DNA from: Nocardioides sp. PD653-B2
Lineage (GTDB): Bacteria > Actinomycetota > Actinomycetes > Propionibacteriales > Nocardioidaceae
Direction of reading: 5' to 3'
Assembly (NCBI RefSeq): GCF_002117935.1
Contig: NZ_BDJE01000028.1
Location: forward strand, 103,855-167,854
Length of the DNA: 64,000 nucleotides
The translations under genes and the position numbers were made by a program. Position 1 is the stretch's first letter. Each line of letters opens with the position of its first letter. Below are positions 1-7,685 of this stretch, piece after piece. The notes beneath the pieces were generated by a model. It saw only the letters and a list, made by a program, of their open reading frames with translations. It was not told where the DNA came from and did not search any database.

Positions 1-220
1 CTCCGGTCTCGATGCCGGCGTCGACCAGGGAGTCCTCGGCCGGGATCGGCCGACCGGTGCTCGTGTGGAGCGCGGGCACGACGTCCAGCCCGGACTGTCG
101 CGCGTACTCCTGGGCCACGTCGAGCGCAGCGGCAGCCGTCGGCACGACCAGGTCGAGGACGCCGGCCGGACCGTGGACGGTCACCGCGAGACTGTTCGTG
201 GTCGCGAAGGTGTTGGCCAC
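1..220 (-). CDS. EccD/YukD-like ubiquitin-fold protein, N-terminus only
   Basis: Partial gene of which the first 73 codons are visible; it runs off the left edge. A GTG start at 220-218 follows GGGGGAAGG at a good distance. The peptide (VANTFATTNSLAVTVHGPAG, then a strand-helix-strand pattern ending in a GRP..P.ED.LVDAGIETG-like stretch) resembles the ubiquitin-like domain that opens EccD membrane proteins or forms YukD in type VII secretion systems. It is divergent from eccC with 109 bp between the starts, which fits an ESX-type locus. Whether it continues into the multi-membrane-segment EccD channel part cannot be seen. Family assignment is inference from the fold pattern and the neighbour. 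Confidence 0.6.
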   Translation of the reverse strand, partial: MANTFATTNSLAVTVHGPAGVLDLVVPTAAAALDVAQEYARQSGLDVVPALHTSTGRPIPAEDSLVDAGIETG

Positions 221-329
221 GACGACACCTTCCCCCGTCGGAGGAGGCGTCAACCTCGCTCGAGCGGGGTATTCCCTCGGCGAGGGTCCGCCTACCATCA
301 GGCGGACCCGAACGGGAGGGCACAACCAG

Positions 330-3300
330 GTGAGTACGACGCTTCGCGGGGGCCGGCTCGACGAGCCCGAGATGCCGACGGGTCAGATCGTGCTCCAGCC
401 GCCGCCGCAGATCGAGCCGAACGAGGGCGCCAGCGGCGTCTTGATGAACGCCATCCCGATGCTCGGCAGCCTCGGCTCGATCGTGCTCGTCGCCACCATG
501 GGCAGCGCGAACGGCGGTCGCGGGCTGATCGCGGCCGGCATGTTCCTCTTCGCCACGGTCGGCTTCATCATCGTCCAGCTGGACCGGCAGAAGAAGCAGC
601 GCGCGCAGCAGGTGACCGGCTCGCGCACGGAGTACCTCCGCTATCTCGGCAACGTCCGCAAGGTCGCCCGCGAGGCCGCCGACCAGCAGCGCCGGGCGCT
701 GACCTGGCACCACCCCGACCCGGCCGCGCTGCCCTCGATCGCCGACGAGCGGTCCCGGGTCTGGGAGCACGGCACGGCCGACCCGAACTTCCTCCACGTG
801 CGGTACGGCCTCTGCACGCAGCCGCTGTCCCTGGAGCTGGTGCCACCGGAGAGCACGCCGATCGACCAGGTCGACCCGGCCGCGGCGTCCGCGCTGCACC
901 GGCTCCTCGTCGTGCACCGCCTGCAGCCCGACCTGCCGGCCTCGATCGACCTGCGCGCGTTCGACCGGATCGAGGTCTGCGGTCCCGAGGAGCCCGCCCG
1001 CTCGCTGGCCCGCTCGCTGATCTGCTCGGCCACGACCTTCCACTCCCCCGACCAGCTGGTCGTCGCGGTGCTCTCCTCCGAGCAGAACCTCGCCCAGTGG
1101 GACTGGGTGAAGTGGCTCCCCCATGCCCAGAGCAACCAGCAGTCCGACGCCGTCGGCCCGATGCGGATGGTCTCGACCTCGCTCGCCGACCTCGCCACCC
1201 TGCTGCCGCCCGACCTCAGCGAGCGACCCCGGTTCGGCGCGGACGAACGGCCCGCGACGCCGCACATCCTGCTCGTGATCGACGGCGGCGAGCTGCCGCC
1301 GGGCAACCACGTCGTACCGCCCGACGGCCTGCACGGCGTCACCCTGCTCGACCTCCCGGCCCGGTGGGACGAGCTCGAGGACTCGACCCGGCTGCGGATC
1401 CAGTTCGAGGGCGAGCCGGCGGCCGACGGACGGCACCCGGTGCTCGCGCTGCGGCTGCGCGAGGAGCCGATCCGCGCGCGCGGCGACCAGTGCAGCCTCG
1501 CCACCGCCGAGGCTCTGGCCCGCCGACTCACGCCCCTGCACACGATCGCGTCCGGCGTCGTCGAGTCCGGCACCGGCGAGATCACCGGTCCGACCGACTT
1601 CATGGAGCTGCTGGCGCTCGGCGACGTGCACTCCTTCGACCCCGGTGCTGCGTGGCGCCCCCGTCCGGCCCGCGACCGGCTGCGGGTGCCGATCGGCCTG
1701 GGCGAGGGTGGGTCGGTCATCCACCTCGACATCAAGGAGTCCGCCCAGCAGGGCATGGGCCCGCACGGTCTGGTCATCGGCGCGACCGGGTCCGGCAAGT
1801 CGGAGTTCCTGCGCACGCTCGTGCTCGGGCTCGCGCTCACCCACTCCCCCGAGCAGCTGAACATGGTGCTGGTCGACTTCAAGGGTGGCGCGACGTTCGC
1901 GGGCATGTCCGAGATGCCCCACGTCTCGGCGGTCATCACGAACCTCGCCCAGGAGCTCACCCTGGTCGACCGCATGCAGGACGCCCTGTCCGGCGAGATG
2001 GTGCGCCGCCAGGAGCTGCTGCGCGAGGCGGGCAACTTCGCCTCGATCCGCGACTACGAGAAGGCGCGGGTCAGCGGCGAGGACCTCGCGCCCATGCCGT
2101 CGCTCTTCCTGGTGGTCGACGAGTTCTCCGAGATGCTCTCGGCCAAGCCGGAGTTCATCGACCTGTTCGTCGCGGTCGGCCGGCTCGGCCGGTCGCTCGG
2201 TCTGCACCTCCTGCTCGCCTCGCAGCGTCTCGAGGAGGGCCGCCTGCGCGGCCTCGAGTCCCACCTCTCCTACCGGGTCGGCCTGCGGACGTTCAGCGCC
2301 GGCGAGTCGCGCACCGTGCTCGGCGTCCCCGACGCGTACGAGCTGCCCGCCGATCCCGGCCTCGGCTTCTTGAAGCCCGACCAGTCCACGATGCTGCGGT
2401 TCAAGGCGGCCTACGTCTCCGGTCCGCCGTCCGGCCGGGTGCGCGCCCGTCGCGACGAGGGCGGGCACCTGCGCGGCATCTTGCCGTTCACCATCTCCGA
2501 GGTGCACACGCTGGCGCCGCCGGAGCCCGAGCCCGAGCCGGTCACCCCCGAGCCCGGCACCGGCGAGCAGGAGTCGCTGCTCGACATCGCGGTGCGCCAC
2601 ATGGTCGGCCACGGTCCCGCAGCCCACCAGGTCTGGCTGCCCCCGCTCGACGTACCGGACACCCTCGACGACCTGATGGGCGACCTCGCCGAGACCCAGG
2701 ACGGACTCATCTCGGCGCAGTGGCGCCAGCTCGGCGGGCTCGTCGTGCCGCTCGGCACCGTGGACCGCCCGCGCGAGCAGCGCCGCGACACCCTGACCGT
2801 CAACCTCAGCGGCGCCGGCGGCCACGTCGCCGTGGTCGGCGGACCGCGCAGCGGCAAGAGCACCCTGCTGCGCACCATCGTGGCGAGCATGTCGCTGACG
2901 ACGACGCCGCTGGAGTCGCAGTTCTTCGTCCTCGACTTCGGTGGCGGCACGTTCTCGCCGTTCACCGGCCTGCCGCACGTCGCCGGTGTCGGCACCCGCT
3001 CCGAGCCCGACGTCGTACGCCGCATCGTGGCCGAGGTGGCGGGCGTGGTCGACCGCCGCGAGGCCTACTTCCGGGCCAACGGCATCGACTCCATCGAGAC
3101 CTACCGGTCGCGGCGCGCGAGCGGCCGCGCCGACGACGGGTACGGCGACGTGTTCCTCGTCGTCGACGGGTGGAGCACGCTGCGCGCCGACTTCGACGAC
3201 CTCGAGATCGAGCTCCAGCAGCTCGCGAGCCGCGGCCTGACCTTCGGCCTCCACCTCGTCGTCGCCGCCGCCCGCTGGGCCGACTTCCGGGCGTCGATGC

Positions 3301-4310
3301 GCGACCTCTTCGGCACCCGTCTCGAGCTGCGGCTCGGTGACCCGATGGACTCGGAGATCGACCGCAAGGTGGCCACCCTGGTCCCGGCCGGCCGGCCCGG
3401 CCGCGGCCTGGTGCAGAACAAGCTGCACTTCCTCGCCGCGGTCCCGCGCGTCGACGGCAACCCCGACACCGAGAGCCTCGGCGACGGTGTCGACGACCTG
3501 ATCAAGCGGGTCTCCGCGGCCTGGACGGGACCCTCCGGCCCGAAGCTGCGGCTGCTGCCCGAGCGGATCGACCTGGCCGAGGTCCGCGAGCTGACCCCGC
3601 CCGGCGTGGACGACAAGCAGCTCCTGGTCGCGGTCAACGAGAAGGACCTCGGCGCCGTGGCGCTCGACGTCGACGCCGAGCCGCACCTGCTGATCTTCGG
3701 CGACGGGCAGTCCGGCAAGAGCGCCGTACTCCGCGCCTACGCCCAGGAGGTGATGCGCACCCGCTCGGCGCAGGAGGCGCAGCTGGTGGTCGTCGACTAC
3801 CGGCGCTCGCTGCTCGGTGAGGTGCCCGAGGACTACCTCGTCAACTACCTCACCTCGGCGACGCAGGCGCAGCCCGCGATCCGCGACCTCGCGTCGTACC
3901 TCGAGTCCCGCATCCCCGGCCCCGACGTCACGCCCGAGCAGCTGCGCAACCGGTCGTGGTGGTCCGGCGCCGAGGTGTTCGTGCTCGTCGACGACTACGA
4001 CCTGGTCGCCACCACCCAGAGCTCGCCGGTGCAGGCGCTCCAGCCGCTGCTCGCGCAGGCCCGCGACGTCGGCCTCCACCTGGTGGTCGCCCGGCGCTCG
4101 GGCGGCGCGTCGCGGTCGCTCTACGAGCCGATCATCCAGTCGATGCGCGACCTGGCCATGCCCGGCCTGCTGCTCTCCGGCAGCCCGGACGAGGGTCCGC
4201 TGCTCGGCAACCAGAAGCCGCAGCCGGCACCTCCCGGGCGCGGTCGGCTGGTCACCCGTGACCGCGGCGTCGAGGTCGTGCAGATGGCCTGGTCCGAGCC
4301 CACGATGTGA
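330..4310 (+). CDS. eccC: Type VII secretion ATPase EccC, single-chain FtsK/SpoIIIE type
   Basis: 1326-residue membrane-anchored motor of an ESX-type secretion system; EccC proteins recognise WXG100-type cargo and drive export. Two membrane segments lie near residues 37-57 and 65-84. Three FtsK/SpoIIIE ATPase domains follow, with Walker A motifs GATGSGKS (about 484), GGPRSGKS (about 836) and GDGQSGKS (about 1123), and Walker B-like LFLVVDEFSE (about 595). Length matches fused EccCa-EccCb proteins (about 1300). I chose GTG at 330 because AACGGGAGGG lies 9 nt upstream and the frame to its left reads as non-protein and is antisense to the divergent ubiquitin-like gene. All three Walker A lysines are present. 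It ends shortly before the first palindrome pair and faces the SnoaL-like gene. Confidence 0.93.
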   Translation: MSTTLRGGRLDEPEMPTGQIVLQPPPQIEPNEGASGVLMNAIPMLGSLGSIVLVATMGSANGGRGLIAAGMFLFATVGFIIVQLDRQKKQRAQQVTGSRTEYLRYLGNVRKVAREAADQQRRALTWHHPDPAALPSIADERSRVWEHGTADPNFLHVRYGLCTQPLSLELVPPESTPIDQVDPAAASALHRLLVVHRLQPDLPASIDLRAFDRIEVCGPEEPARSLARSLICSATTFHSPDQLVVAVLSSEQNLAQWDWVKWLPHAQSNQQSDAVGPMRMVSTSLADLATLLPPDLSERPRFGADERPATPHILLVIDGGELPPGNHVVPPDGLHGVTLLDLPARWDELEDSTRLRIQFEGEPAADGRHPVLALRLREEPIRARGDQCSLATAEALARRLTPLHTIASGVVESGTGEITGPTDFMELLALGDVHSFDPGAAWRPRPARDRLRVPIGLGEGGSVIHLDIKESAQQGMGPHGLVIGATGSGKSEFLRTLVLGLALTHSPEQLNMVLVDFKGGATFAGMSEMPHVSAVITNLAQELTLVDRMQDALSGEMVRRQELLREAGNFASIRDYEKARVSGEDLAPMPSLFLVVDEFSEMLSAKPEFIDLFVAVGRLGRSLGLHLLLASQRLEEGRLRGLESHLSYRVGLRTFSAGESRTVLGVPDAYELPADPGLGFLKPDQSTMLRFKAAYVSGPPSGRVRARRDEGGHLRGILPFTISEVHTLAPPEPEPEPVTPEPGTGEQESLLDIAVRHMVGHGPAAHQVWLPPLDVPDTLDDLMGDLAETQDGLISAQWRQLGGLVVPLGTVDRPREQRRDTLTVNLSGAGGHVAVVGGPRSGKSTLLRTIVASMSLTTTPLESQFFVLDFGGGTFSPFTGLPHVAGVGTRSEPDVVRRIVAEVAGVVDRREAYFRANGIDSIETYRSRRASGRADDGYGDVFLVVDGWSTLRADFDDLEIELQQLASRGLTFGLHLVVAAARWADFRASMRDLFGTRLELRLGDPMDSEIDRKVATLVPAGRPGRGLVQNKLHFLAAVPRVDGNPDTESLGDGVDDLIKRVSAAWTGPSGPKLRLLPERIDLAEVRELTPPGVDDKQLLVAVNEKDLGAVALDVDAEPHLLIFGDGQSGKSAVLRAYAQEVMRTRSAQEAQLVVVDYRRSLLGEVPEDYLVNYLTSATQAQPAIRDLASYLESRIPGPDVTPEQLRNRSWWSGAEVFVLVDDYDLVATTQSSPVQALQPLLAQARDVGLHLVVARRSGGASRSLYEPIIQSMRDLAMPGLLLSGSPDEGPLLGNQKPQPAPPGRGRLVTRDRGVEVVQMAWSEPTM

Positions 4311-4328
4311 CTGCCGGCCGGCGACCGT

Positions 4329-4399
4329 AACGGCGCAATTGCGCTGTTCGGACACCTCTGAGGCCGGGTTCCCTGCCGTACCAGCGCAATTGCGCTGTT
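4329..4399. repeat. Two AGCGCAATTGCGCT-type palindromes, 51 bp apart
   Basis: Two near-perfect palindromes with the core GCGCAATTGCGC have centres at 4338.5 and 4389.5. The second has a perfect 16-bp arm pair (4382-4397). They fill the 113-bp gap between the convergent ends of eccC and the SnoaL-like gene. The same element recurs three times at 20884-21012. A role as bidirectional terminator, protein-binding site or mobile REP-like unit is open; there is no obvious T-tract. Confidence 0.85.
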
Positions 4400-4423
4400 A
4401 CAGCAGGTCGCGGGCGGCCCGAC

Positions 4424-4873
4424 CTAGACGTGCGTGTGCTCGCCCGGGCCATTGACCTTGAGGCCGGGCAGGTCGGCCAGGTCGTAGGTGATCTCGAACG
4501 TCCGGCGGTAGCCGGTGTGCGCGACCCGCCAGCCGTCCGGCGTACGCACGTAGCGGTCGTCGTAGAACGCCGCACCCTCGAGCATGAAGTGGAAGGCGGG
4601 GACGATCACCTTGTCCTGGAGGTACCACCGGCCGGTCGCCGTGTCGCCGTCGACCGCGATCTCCGGGTGGTGCACCTGGTGCAGGGTGAGGATGCCCTCG
4701 CCCAGGTTGGTCTGCATGTAGGTCACCAAGGCATCGCGGTCCTGGAACAGCAGGCCGTTGTAGTCGCCGGTCGCGTCGGACACGAAGCAGGTGGCGAACT
4801 CGTCCCACTGCTTGGTGTCGAGCGTCTGCAGGTAGCGGTACTTGAGGTGGCTGATCTCGTCGATGTCCGTCAC
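4424..4873 (-). CDS. SnoaL/NTF2-like protein
   Basis: 149 residues. The sequence (MTDIDEISHLKYRYLQTLDT, then 'W..FATCFVSDATGDY', 'HHPEIAVDGDTATGRWYLQD', 'YDDRYVRTPDGWRVAHTGYRR') is the typical alpha+beta cone of SnoaL-like proteins, which include polyketide cyclases, scytalone dehydratase-like enzymes and many steroid or lipid catabolic hydratases and isomerases. The start is GTG at 4873. No ribosome binding site is seen; a TACGTT hexamer lies 8 nt before the GTG, so the mRNA may be leaderless. A KstR-like operator overlaps that hexamer and matches the one before the FAD dehydrogenase at 7686, suggesting both act in steroid or sterol side-chain catabolism. Substrate unknown. Confidence 0.8.
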   Translation of the reverse strand: MTDIDEISHLKYRYLQTLDTKQWDEFATCFVSDATGDYNGLLFQDRDALVTYMQTNLGEGILTLHQVHHPEIAVDGDTATGRWYLQDKVIVPAFHFMLEGAAFYDDRYVRTPDGWRVAHTGYRRTFEITYDLADLPGLKVNGPGEHTHV

Positions 4874-4878
4874 GAAAC

Positions 4879-4892
4879 TAGAACGTATTCCA
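4879..4892 (-). promoter_or_regulatory. KstR-like operator before the SnoaL-like gene
   Basis: On the minus strand TGGAATACGTTCTA fits the KstR consensus TnnAACnnGTTnnA with one mismatch (AAT for AAC). It is embedded in GAACTG.AA...GTTCTAG, which is shared with 7657-7676. It ends 6 bp before the GTG and overlaps the likely -10. KstR is the TetR-family repressor of cholesterol catabolism in mycobacteria and relatives; no kstR gene is in this window. Confidence 0.55.
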
Positions 4893-5004
4893 GTTCTGTG
4901 GTTGACGCAGCGTTAACAAGCGGTCAACCTCCCCGCGATCTTGCTCCCGCACCCTGATGACAGGGACCGCTCCATCCGAGCGGCGCACACTCAGGGAGGC
5001 CGAG

Positions 5005-5178
5005 ATGGAAGACCCCACCACGCCCGACCGCGAGCTCGACCGGATCCGCGAACAGCGGGTCCAGCTCAAGCTGCGGCACGCCCAGGCACTCACCACGTTG
5101 ATGGTCGAGCGCGACGACCTGCGCGGGGTGCACGCGCTGGCGGACTACTTCGACGACGCGGTGCGCTGGTCGGCGTAG
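5005..5178 (+). CDS. Small hypothetical protein, 57 residues
   Basis: A short charged protein beginning MEDPTTPDRELDRIREQRVQ and ending DYFDDAVRWSA. It is mostly helical with a heptad-like first half (ELDRIREQRVQLKLRHAQAL), so a short coiled coil is likely. The start at 5005 is supported by AGGGAGG 7 nt upstream; an upstream in-frame ATG at 4957 lacks a binding site. A strong hairpin terminator follows at 5192. No recognised function. Confidence 0.6.
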   Translation: MEDPTTPDRELDRIREQRVQLKLRHAQALTTLMVERDDLRGVHALADYFDDAVRWSA

Positions 5179-5191
5179 CGCGCACGTCCGT

Positions 5192-5230
5192 GCCGGCCAC
5201 CCCTCGGTGTGAGACCGACGGGTGGCCGGC
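5192..5230 (+). terminator. Intrinsic terminator-like hairpin
   Basis: GCCGGCCACCC (5192-5202) and GGGTGGCCGGC (5220-5230) form a perfect 11-bp stem with a 17-nt loop, directly after the 57-residue gene and before the next promoter. There is only a weak T content downstream, as is usual in high-GC actinobacteria. Confidence 0.8.
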
Positions 5231-5235
5231 CTCGT

Positions 5236-5241
5236 TATAGT
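5236..5241 (+). promoter_or_regulatory. -10 hexamer TATAGT of a leaderless mRNA
   Basis: TATAGT lies 6 nt before the GTG of the 98-residue gene, leaving no room for a 5' leader or ribosome binding site. The same spacing is seen before several other genes here (15110, 30413, 34250, 60898). Confidence 0.6.
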
Positions 5242-5247
5242 CGCGGC

Positions 5248-5544
5248 GTGATCTTCAAGCGCGTCGGTGACGGGAGGCCGTACCCCGACCACGGCCTCTC
5301 CTCCCGGGCCTGGGCGGCGGTGCCGCCGCGCCAGGTGCGTCTCGACCAGCTGGTGACGACCAAGGACACGCTCCAGCTCGCCGCCCTGCTCGACGAGGAC
5401 TCGACGTTCTACGGCGACCTGTTCGCACACGTCGTCGAGTGGCACGGGGAGTACTACCTCGAGGACGGGCTGCACCGCGCACTCCGGGCCGCGCTCCAGC
5501 AGCGCAGCGTCCTGCACGCCCGCGTCCACACCCTGGAGGGCTGA
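5248..5544 (+). CDS. Conserved actinobacterial protein next to LytR_C protein (VapB-like annotation in relatives)
   Basis: 98 residues starting VIFKRVGDGRPYPDHGLSSR and containing PPRQVRLDQLVTTKDTLQL and FYGDLFAHVVEWHGEYYLED. I recall this as a widely conserved actinobacterial family found beside LytR C-terminal-domain proteins; relatives are often labelled VapB-type antitoxin, but no toxin gene is adjacent and I do not rely on that label. The start is GTG at 5248, apparently leaderless. Its stop overlaps the next start (TGATG at 5542-5546), so the two are co-translated. Confidence 0.7.
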   Translation: MIFKRVGDGRPYPDHGLSSRAWAAVPPRQVRLDQLVTTKDTLQLAALLDEDSTFYGDLFAHVVEWHGEYYLEDGLHRALRAALQQRSVLHARVHTLEG

Positions 5545-6050
5545 TGACCCAGGGGGTGCGGTCCGCGATCACGCTCGCGGTGCTCGGGGTGCTGCTCCTC
5601 GCCGCCGCCCTCTGGGGCTGGAACGCCACCATGAAGCCGCTGCCGGCCAAGGTCGACACCCCCATCTGCGTGCAGGAGGACGTCCCGGCCGGGACCAAGG
5701 TCTTCCCCGAGGACGTCACGGTCAGCGTCTACAACGCCGGCAGCCGCGAAGGGCTGGCCGGTCGCACGATGGCCCTCTTCACCGACAGCGGCTTCCACGA
5801 GGGCAACAGCGGCAACGTGACCCCTGACCAGCCCATCCGCGGGTCGGCGATCTGGACCGACGACCCGACCAGCCCGGCGGTGCTCCTGGTCGCGAGCCGG
5901 CTCGGCCCGGACGTCGACATCGAACGCCGCGACCCCCCGGGCGTCGGCGTGGTCGTCGTGGTCGGCGACGACTTCGAGGACCTGGTGAAGGGCCGCCGCG
6001 CCACCAAGGCCACCGAGGACAGCGAGATCTGCAGCCCGCCGGTCGCCTGA
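5544..6050 (+). CDS. LytR C-terminal domain membrane protein
   Basis: 168 residues. One N-terminal membrane helix (about residues 7-26, ITLAVLGVLLLAAALWGWNA) is followed by an extracytoplasmic LytR_C domain with the hallmark VSVYNAGSREGLAGRTMALF (about residues 57-76) and a final VGVVVVVGDDFEDLV strand. LytR_C domains occur alone or after LCP wall-teichoic/arabinogalactan ligase domains; here the catalytic LCP domain is absent. Co-translated with the preceding gene and convergent with the antiporter gene, only 4 bp apart. Probably envelope-associated; precise role unknown. Confidence 0.85.
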   Translation: MTQGVRSAITLAVLGVLLLAAALWGWNATMKPLPAKVDTPICVQEDVPAGTKVFPEDVTVSVYNAGSREGLAGRTMALFTDSGFHEGNSGNVTPDQPIRGSAIWTDDPTSPAVLLVASRLGPDVDIERRDPPGVGVVVVVGDDFEDLVKGRRATKATEDSEICSPPVA

Positions 6051-6054
6051 CCGG

Positions 6055-7569
6055 TCAGGGTCCCGTCGGGTCCTTGCCCTTGCCGAGCCACAGCGCGAGC
6101 CGACCGTGCTCGCTCACCTGGCGCAGCCGCTCCTCGGTCTTCTCGCGGAGCTTGCGCGGCGTCACCACCAGGAGGTCGTCGCCGTGGCGGAGGACGGTAC
6201 GGCGCTCGGGCACCAGCGCCTCGCCGTCGCGGACCACCATCGACACCGACGCGCCCGGCGGCAGCCGCAGCTCGCCCACCTCGACGCCGTGCATCTGCGA
6301 CACCGGGCTGATCGTCACCTGCAGCAGGTCGGCCGCGACCCGTTCGAGGGGCGCGGCCTCCATCTCCAGGCCGCGCGGCTCGGAGCGGCGCGCGACCTTG
6401 AGGAGGCGGGCCACCGCGGGCAGCGTCGGCCCGGTCAGCAGGGTGTAGATGACCACGAGGACGAAGACGATGTCGAAGAGCTCCTCCGCTCCGGCGATGC
6501 CGTCGGCCAGCGGGATCGTGGTGAAGACGATCGGGACCGCACCACGCAGGCCGGCCCAGGAGATGAAGGTCAGGTCGCGCCACGGCATCGGCTGGACGAG
6601 GGAGCTGACCAGCACCGAGAGCGGGCGGGCGACGAAGGTCAGGATCAGCCCGGCCACGACGGCCAGTCCCAGGATCTCCCAGGTCAGCCGGGACGGCGAC
6701 AGCAGCAGCCCGAGCATCACGAACAGCCCGATCTGGGCGATCCACGCGATGCCCTCCGAGAAGGACCGCGTCGCCGCCCGGTGCGGCAGCTCCATGTTGC
6801 CGAGGATCAGCGCGGCGACGTACACGGCGGCGAACCCGGACGCGTGCACCGCCGCACCGGCGCCGTACGCGAGGACGGTCAGGCAGAGCACGGCGATCGG
6901 GTAGAGACCCGAGGACGGGAGCGCGGCCCGGCGCATGACCCAGGCGCCGCCGAAGCCGACCGCGAACCCGACGCCGACGCCGACCACGAGCTCGAAGACG
7001 ATCAGGGCGAGCATCGCGAGGATGCCGTCGTCGGCGGCCGCGCCGGAGGAGACGAGCACGACGAGGACCACGACGGGTGCGTCGTTCAGCCCGGACTCGG
7101 CCTCCAGCGCGCCGGTCAGCCGTTTGGGGAGCGGCACCAGCCGGAGCACCGAGAAGACCGCCGCCGCGTCGGTGGCCGAGGTGACCGCACCGAGCAGGAC
7201 CGCGAGCTGCCAGGGCAGACCGAGGACGTAGTGCGCCCCGAGGGCGACGACCCCCACCGACACGCTCACCCCGATGGTTGCGAGCGCGACCCCCAGCCGC
7301 ATCGACGGTCGGATCTCGCGCCAGCTGGTGGTCAGACCGCCCTCGGCCAGGATCACGACCAGCGCGCCGAAGCCGAGCGCGTGCGCGAGCTCGGCGTCCT
7401 CGAACTGGATGCCGAACCCTGCTTCCCCGAGCAGGACCCCCATCAGGAGGTAGATCAGCAGGCTGGGGAGACCCGCGCGCGTCGAGGCCCGGACGGCCAG
7501 GACGGCCGCCAGCGTGACGCTCGAGCCGATCAGCAGGAACACGTCCAGCTGATGGGCGTCGAAAGTCAT
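6055..7569 (-). CDS. CPA1-family K+(Na+)/H+ antiporter with TrkA_C domain
   Basis: 504 residues. Roughly 12-13 hydrophobic segments span residues 8-385, with the TSATDAAAVFSVL and ESGLNDAPVVVLV stretches that carry the ion-binding Thr-Asp and Asn-Asp pairs of CPA1 exchangers. A cytoplasmic TrkA_C-like domain lies at about residues 395-475 (VTISPVSQMHGVEVGELRLP ... HGDDLLVVTP). This order matches the potassium/proton antiporter group called CvrA or NhaP2. It should extrude K+ or Na+ against H+ entry for pH and volume control. Monocistronic; divergent from the FAD dehydrogenase. Confidence 0.88.
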   Translation of the reverse strand: MTFDAHQLDVFLLIGSSVTLAAVLAVRASTRAGLPSLLIYLLMGVLLGEAGFGIQFEDAELAHALGFGALVVILAEGGLTTSWREIRPSMRLGVALATIGVSVSVGVVALGAHYVLGLPWQLAVLLGAVTSATDAAAVFSVLRLVPLPKRLTGALEAESGLNDAPVVVLVVLVSSGAAADDGILAMLALIVFELVVGVGVGFAVGFGGAWVMRRAALPSSGLYPIAVLCLTVLAYGAGAAVHASGFAAVYVAALILGNMELPHRAATRSFSEGIAWIAQIGLFVMLGLLLSPSRLTWEILGLAVVAGLILTFVARPLSVLVSSLVQPMPWRDLTFISWAGLRGAVPIVFTTIPLADGIAGAEELFDIVFVLVVIYTLLTGPTLPAVARLLKVARRSEPRGLEMEAAPLERVAADLLQVTISPVSQMHGVEVGELRLPPGASVSMVVRDGEALVPERRTVLRHGDDLLVVTPRKLREKTEERLRQVSEHGRLALWLGKGKDPTGP

Positions 7570-7661
7570 GTCACCTCAGGCTTCGCGGCGTCGGAAGCGC
7601 AGTCTATCGGTGCCCGACCTCCTGCCGGACGGTCGTCGGGCGCTCCCGGATCGCACGGAAC

Positions 7662-7679
7662 TGAAACTTGTTCTAGATT
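7662..7679 (+). promoter_or_regulatory. KstR-like operator overlapping a leaderless -10
   Basis: TGAAACTTGTTCTA (7662-7675) matches the KstR consensus TnnAACnnGTTnnA at every fixed position. Its last two bases start the -10 hexamer TAGATT (7674-7679), which stands 6 nt before the ATG at 7686. A bound repressor would block RNA polymerase. The wider GAAC-N8-GTTCTAG pattern is shared with the operator before the SnoaL-like gene. Confidence 0.65.
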
Positions 7680-7685
7680 TGCCGC

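Noticed and set aside
12..329. Extension of the eccC frame upstream of GTG 330
   Set aside because: The extra 106 residues look like out-of-frame translation, are antisense to the ubiquitin-like gene, and a good ribosome binding site supports GTG 330.
4883..4957. TTGTTAACGCTG as a further operator or replication-type box
   Set aside because: Single imperfect GTTAAC palindrome with no repeats or adjacent dnaA/dnaN-type genes.
5248..6050. Toxin-antitoxin pair suggested by VapB-like labels of relatives
   Set aside because: The second gene is a LytR_C membrane protein, not a PIN-domain toxin.
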